DNA of 64,000 bases from Kaistella chaponensis (GTDB lineage Bacteria; Bacteroidota; Bacteroidia; Flavobacteriales; Weeksellaceae), in NCBI RefSeq assembly GCF_900156725.1, contig NZ_FTOI01000014.1, positions 1 to 64,000 on the forward strand, given 5' to 3'. A model generated the notes under the pieces. The model saw only the letters and a program-made list of their open reading frames with translations. It did no database searches and had not been told where the DNA came from. Below, one piece after another: positions 63,032 through 64,000 of the stretch. Position numbers and translations under genes: made by a program. How positions within the stretch are numbered: the stretch's first letter is position 1; every line of letters starts with the position of its first letter.

Positions 63032-64000
63032 ATGGAAAAAAATAATAGTTTTTCAAAATTTCTGAATTTTAAATAGAGGAAAATTGTTCATTATGCTCTT
63101 GTCTTATGTATACTGCTGATACAGTTAATTATAGCGAGTTTTTTTTATAATGAATTTGTCATCAGGAAAGATTTAAATTTTATAGATAAACAATTGAAAG
63201 AAGTTCAATCGTTAGAAAACCTGACCGATGATTCCAGAAAAGAGCTTATCAATGCGCAAGATTTTTTTCAGAAATATGCATTAAGTAAGGATGATCAATA
63301 TTTAAAAGCGTATTTCAGTTCTGTAGATCGGCTTACCAGGAATTTGGACAGTATTAATAATTTTAAATTCCAAAACCCGAATTTAAAAAGTTTTTCAGTT
63401 TCCCGTAAAAAAGATTCAATAAAATTAGAAAACCTAAAATTACTGGTAGACTCAACGGTAGGGTTTTCGAGAAATTCAGATTTAAAAAGCAGCGTAGCAT
63501 TGCCTCAATTGAAAAAATTTAATACTGATTTTAATTTTGAGAAATTTGATGTTCAAACCAAAACTTTTTCTGACAGTATTCCTAAAAAAGGAATTTTCGG
63601 ACGATTAAAAGATGCATTAGCTGGGAAAGAAAACGTTCGTAAAGATAGTACCATCGTCACGATTAAAAGTGGTAAAACAGCCAAATCCACTAAAATCAAA
63701 ATGGAGATGGACAGTATCATTACCTCTGCAAATAATCACTATTTAAAGGAAGTTCAAAAAATCCGTGTCAGTGTTACTAAAAACAAAGACAATAGTGGGG
63801 ATTTCTACCACACTTTTAATAGTCTACTTGTTTACAGTAATAAATTAATGAATATCTATGACGAGGCAATAAAAGGTTCTAAATCTGATCTGGAAAAGGA
63901 ATACAAGGCGCAAAATTCAAAGAACAACAGGATTCGCGAGTATTTGGTGTTGGGTTTAATGATTCTAATGTTTATCGTCTCCATATTAATCATGTATTTT
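63032..64000 (+). pseudogene. Membrane-anchored (possible sensor kinase) gene with early amber codon, right edge
   Basis: ATG at 63032 opens MEKNNSFSKFLNFK, then TAG at 63074-63076, after which the same frame runs open to the window edge: RKIVHYALVLCILLIQLIIASFFYN (a membrane helix), a long Lys/Asp/Ser-rich extracytoplasmic region of about 250 residues, and a second helix (YLVLGLMILMFIVSILIM) just before 64000. No usual start codon exists near the first helix after the stop. A CAG-to-TAG change would explain it. The layout is like the sensor part of a histidine kinase; the rest is outside the window. Confidence 0.7.

Overview
The window comes from a low-GC member of the Bacteroidetes, most likely a flavobacterium of the Chryseobacterium/Kaistella group. 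The evidence is type IX secretion (Por) C-terminal sorting domains on several cargo proteins, TAnnTTTG-type -7 promoters, no obvious Shine-Dalgarno sequences, a full 14-gene nuo operon with separate nuoC and nuoD and a short nuoG, and Bacteroidetes-style families (DUF349 protein, endonuclease I with sorting domain, OmpL-like porin). The exact genus is an inference from protein style.

Layout. 1-6.4 kb (minus strand): a TetR-regulated exporter (TolC, HlyD-type adaptor, two ATPases matching the two halves of YbhF, one ABC-2 permease). 6.5-7.9 kb: a T9SS cargo protein and a small membrane protein. 8.0-22.4 kb (minus): nuoA to nuoN, interrupted by an unrelated predicted outer-membrane protein gene between nuoF and nuoG. 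22.5-35.1 kb: housekeeping genes (GNAT protein, Zn peptidase, YigZ, RibD, DUF349 protein, AroE, LolC/E-like permease, RbfA) plus two tandem endonuclease I paralogues, the second frameshifted. 35.1-41 kb (plus): methylmalonyl-CoA epimerase, a GIY-YIG remnant, tRNA-Met, a large PLD-helicase-DUF3427 protein that looks accessory, an extremely acidic protein and an SDR enzyme. 41.3-43.5 kb: Tex. 43.6-47.6 kb (plus): a TetR-controlled operon (DoxX-like protein, TetR, NADPH oxidoreductase, YqhD-like dehydrogenase, DJ-1/Hsp31-like protein) that reads as an aldehyde/electrophile detoxification unit with a perfect palindromic operator.

47.7-59.0 kb holds the most unusual unit: a potassium-uptake (kdp) cluster. 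An NtrC-type, sigma-54-dependent response regulator gene comes first, then about 0.6 kb of four tandem palindromic repeats, a strong terminator, a 30-bp perfect palindrome and a -24/-12-like element. Three tiny membrane-peptide genes follow (the third is kdpF), then kdpA, kdpB, kdpC, an outer-membrane porin, a KdpD-like protein without a kinase, and a separate HAMP-PAS histidine kinase. The usual KdpD/KdpE pair thus appears to be split and rewired to an enhancer-dependent regulator. 59-62.7 kb (minus): a lipoprotein esterase, a SlyD-like isomerase and topoisomerase III. From 63.03 kb to the right edge runs a membrane-protein reading frame interrupted by an amber codon after 14 residues.

Several intergenic spaces carry dispersed inverted repeats: the CCACAAAGTCACAAA family twice, a nested palindrome after kdpC, and a composite repeat between nuoI and nuoH. 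No CRISPR array, rRNA, integrase, transposase or phage gene was seen.
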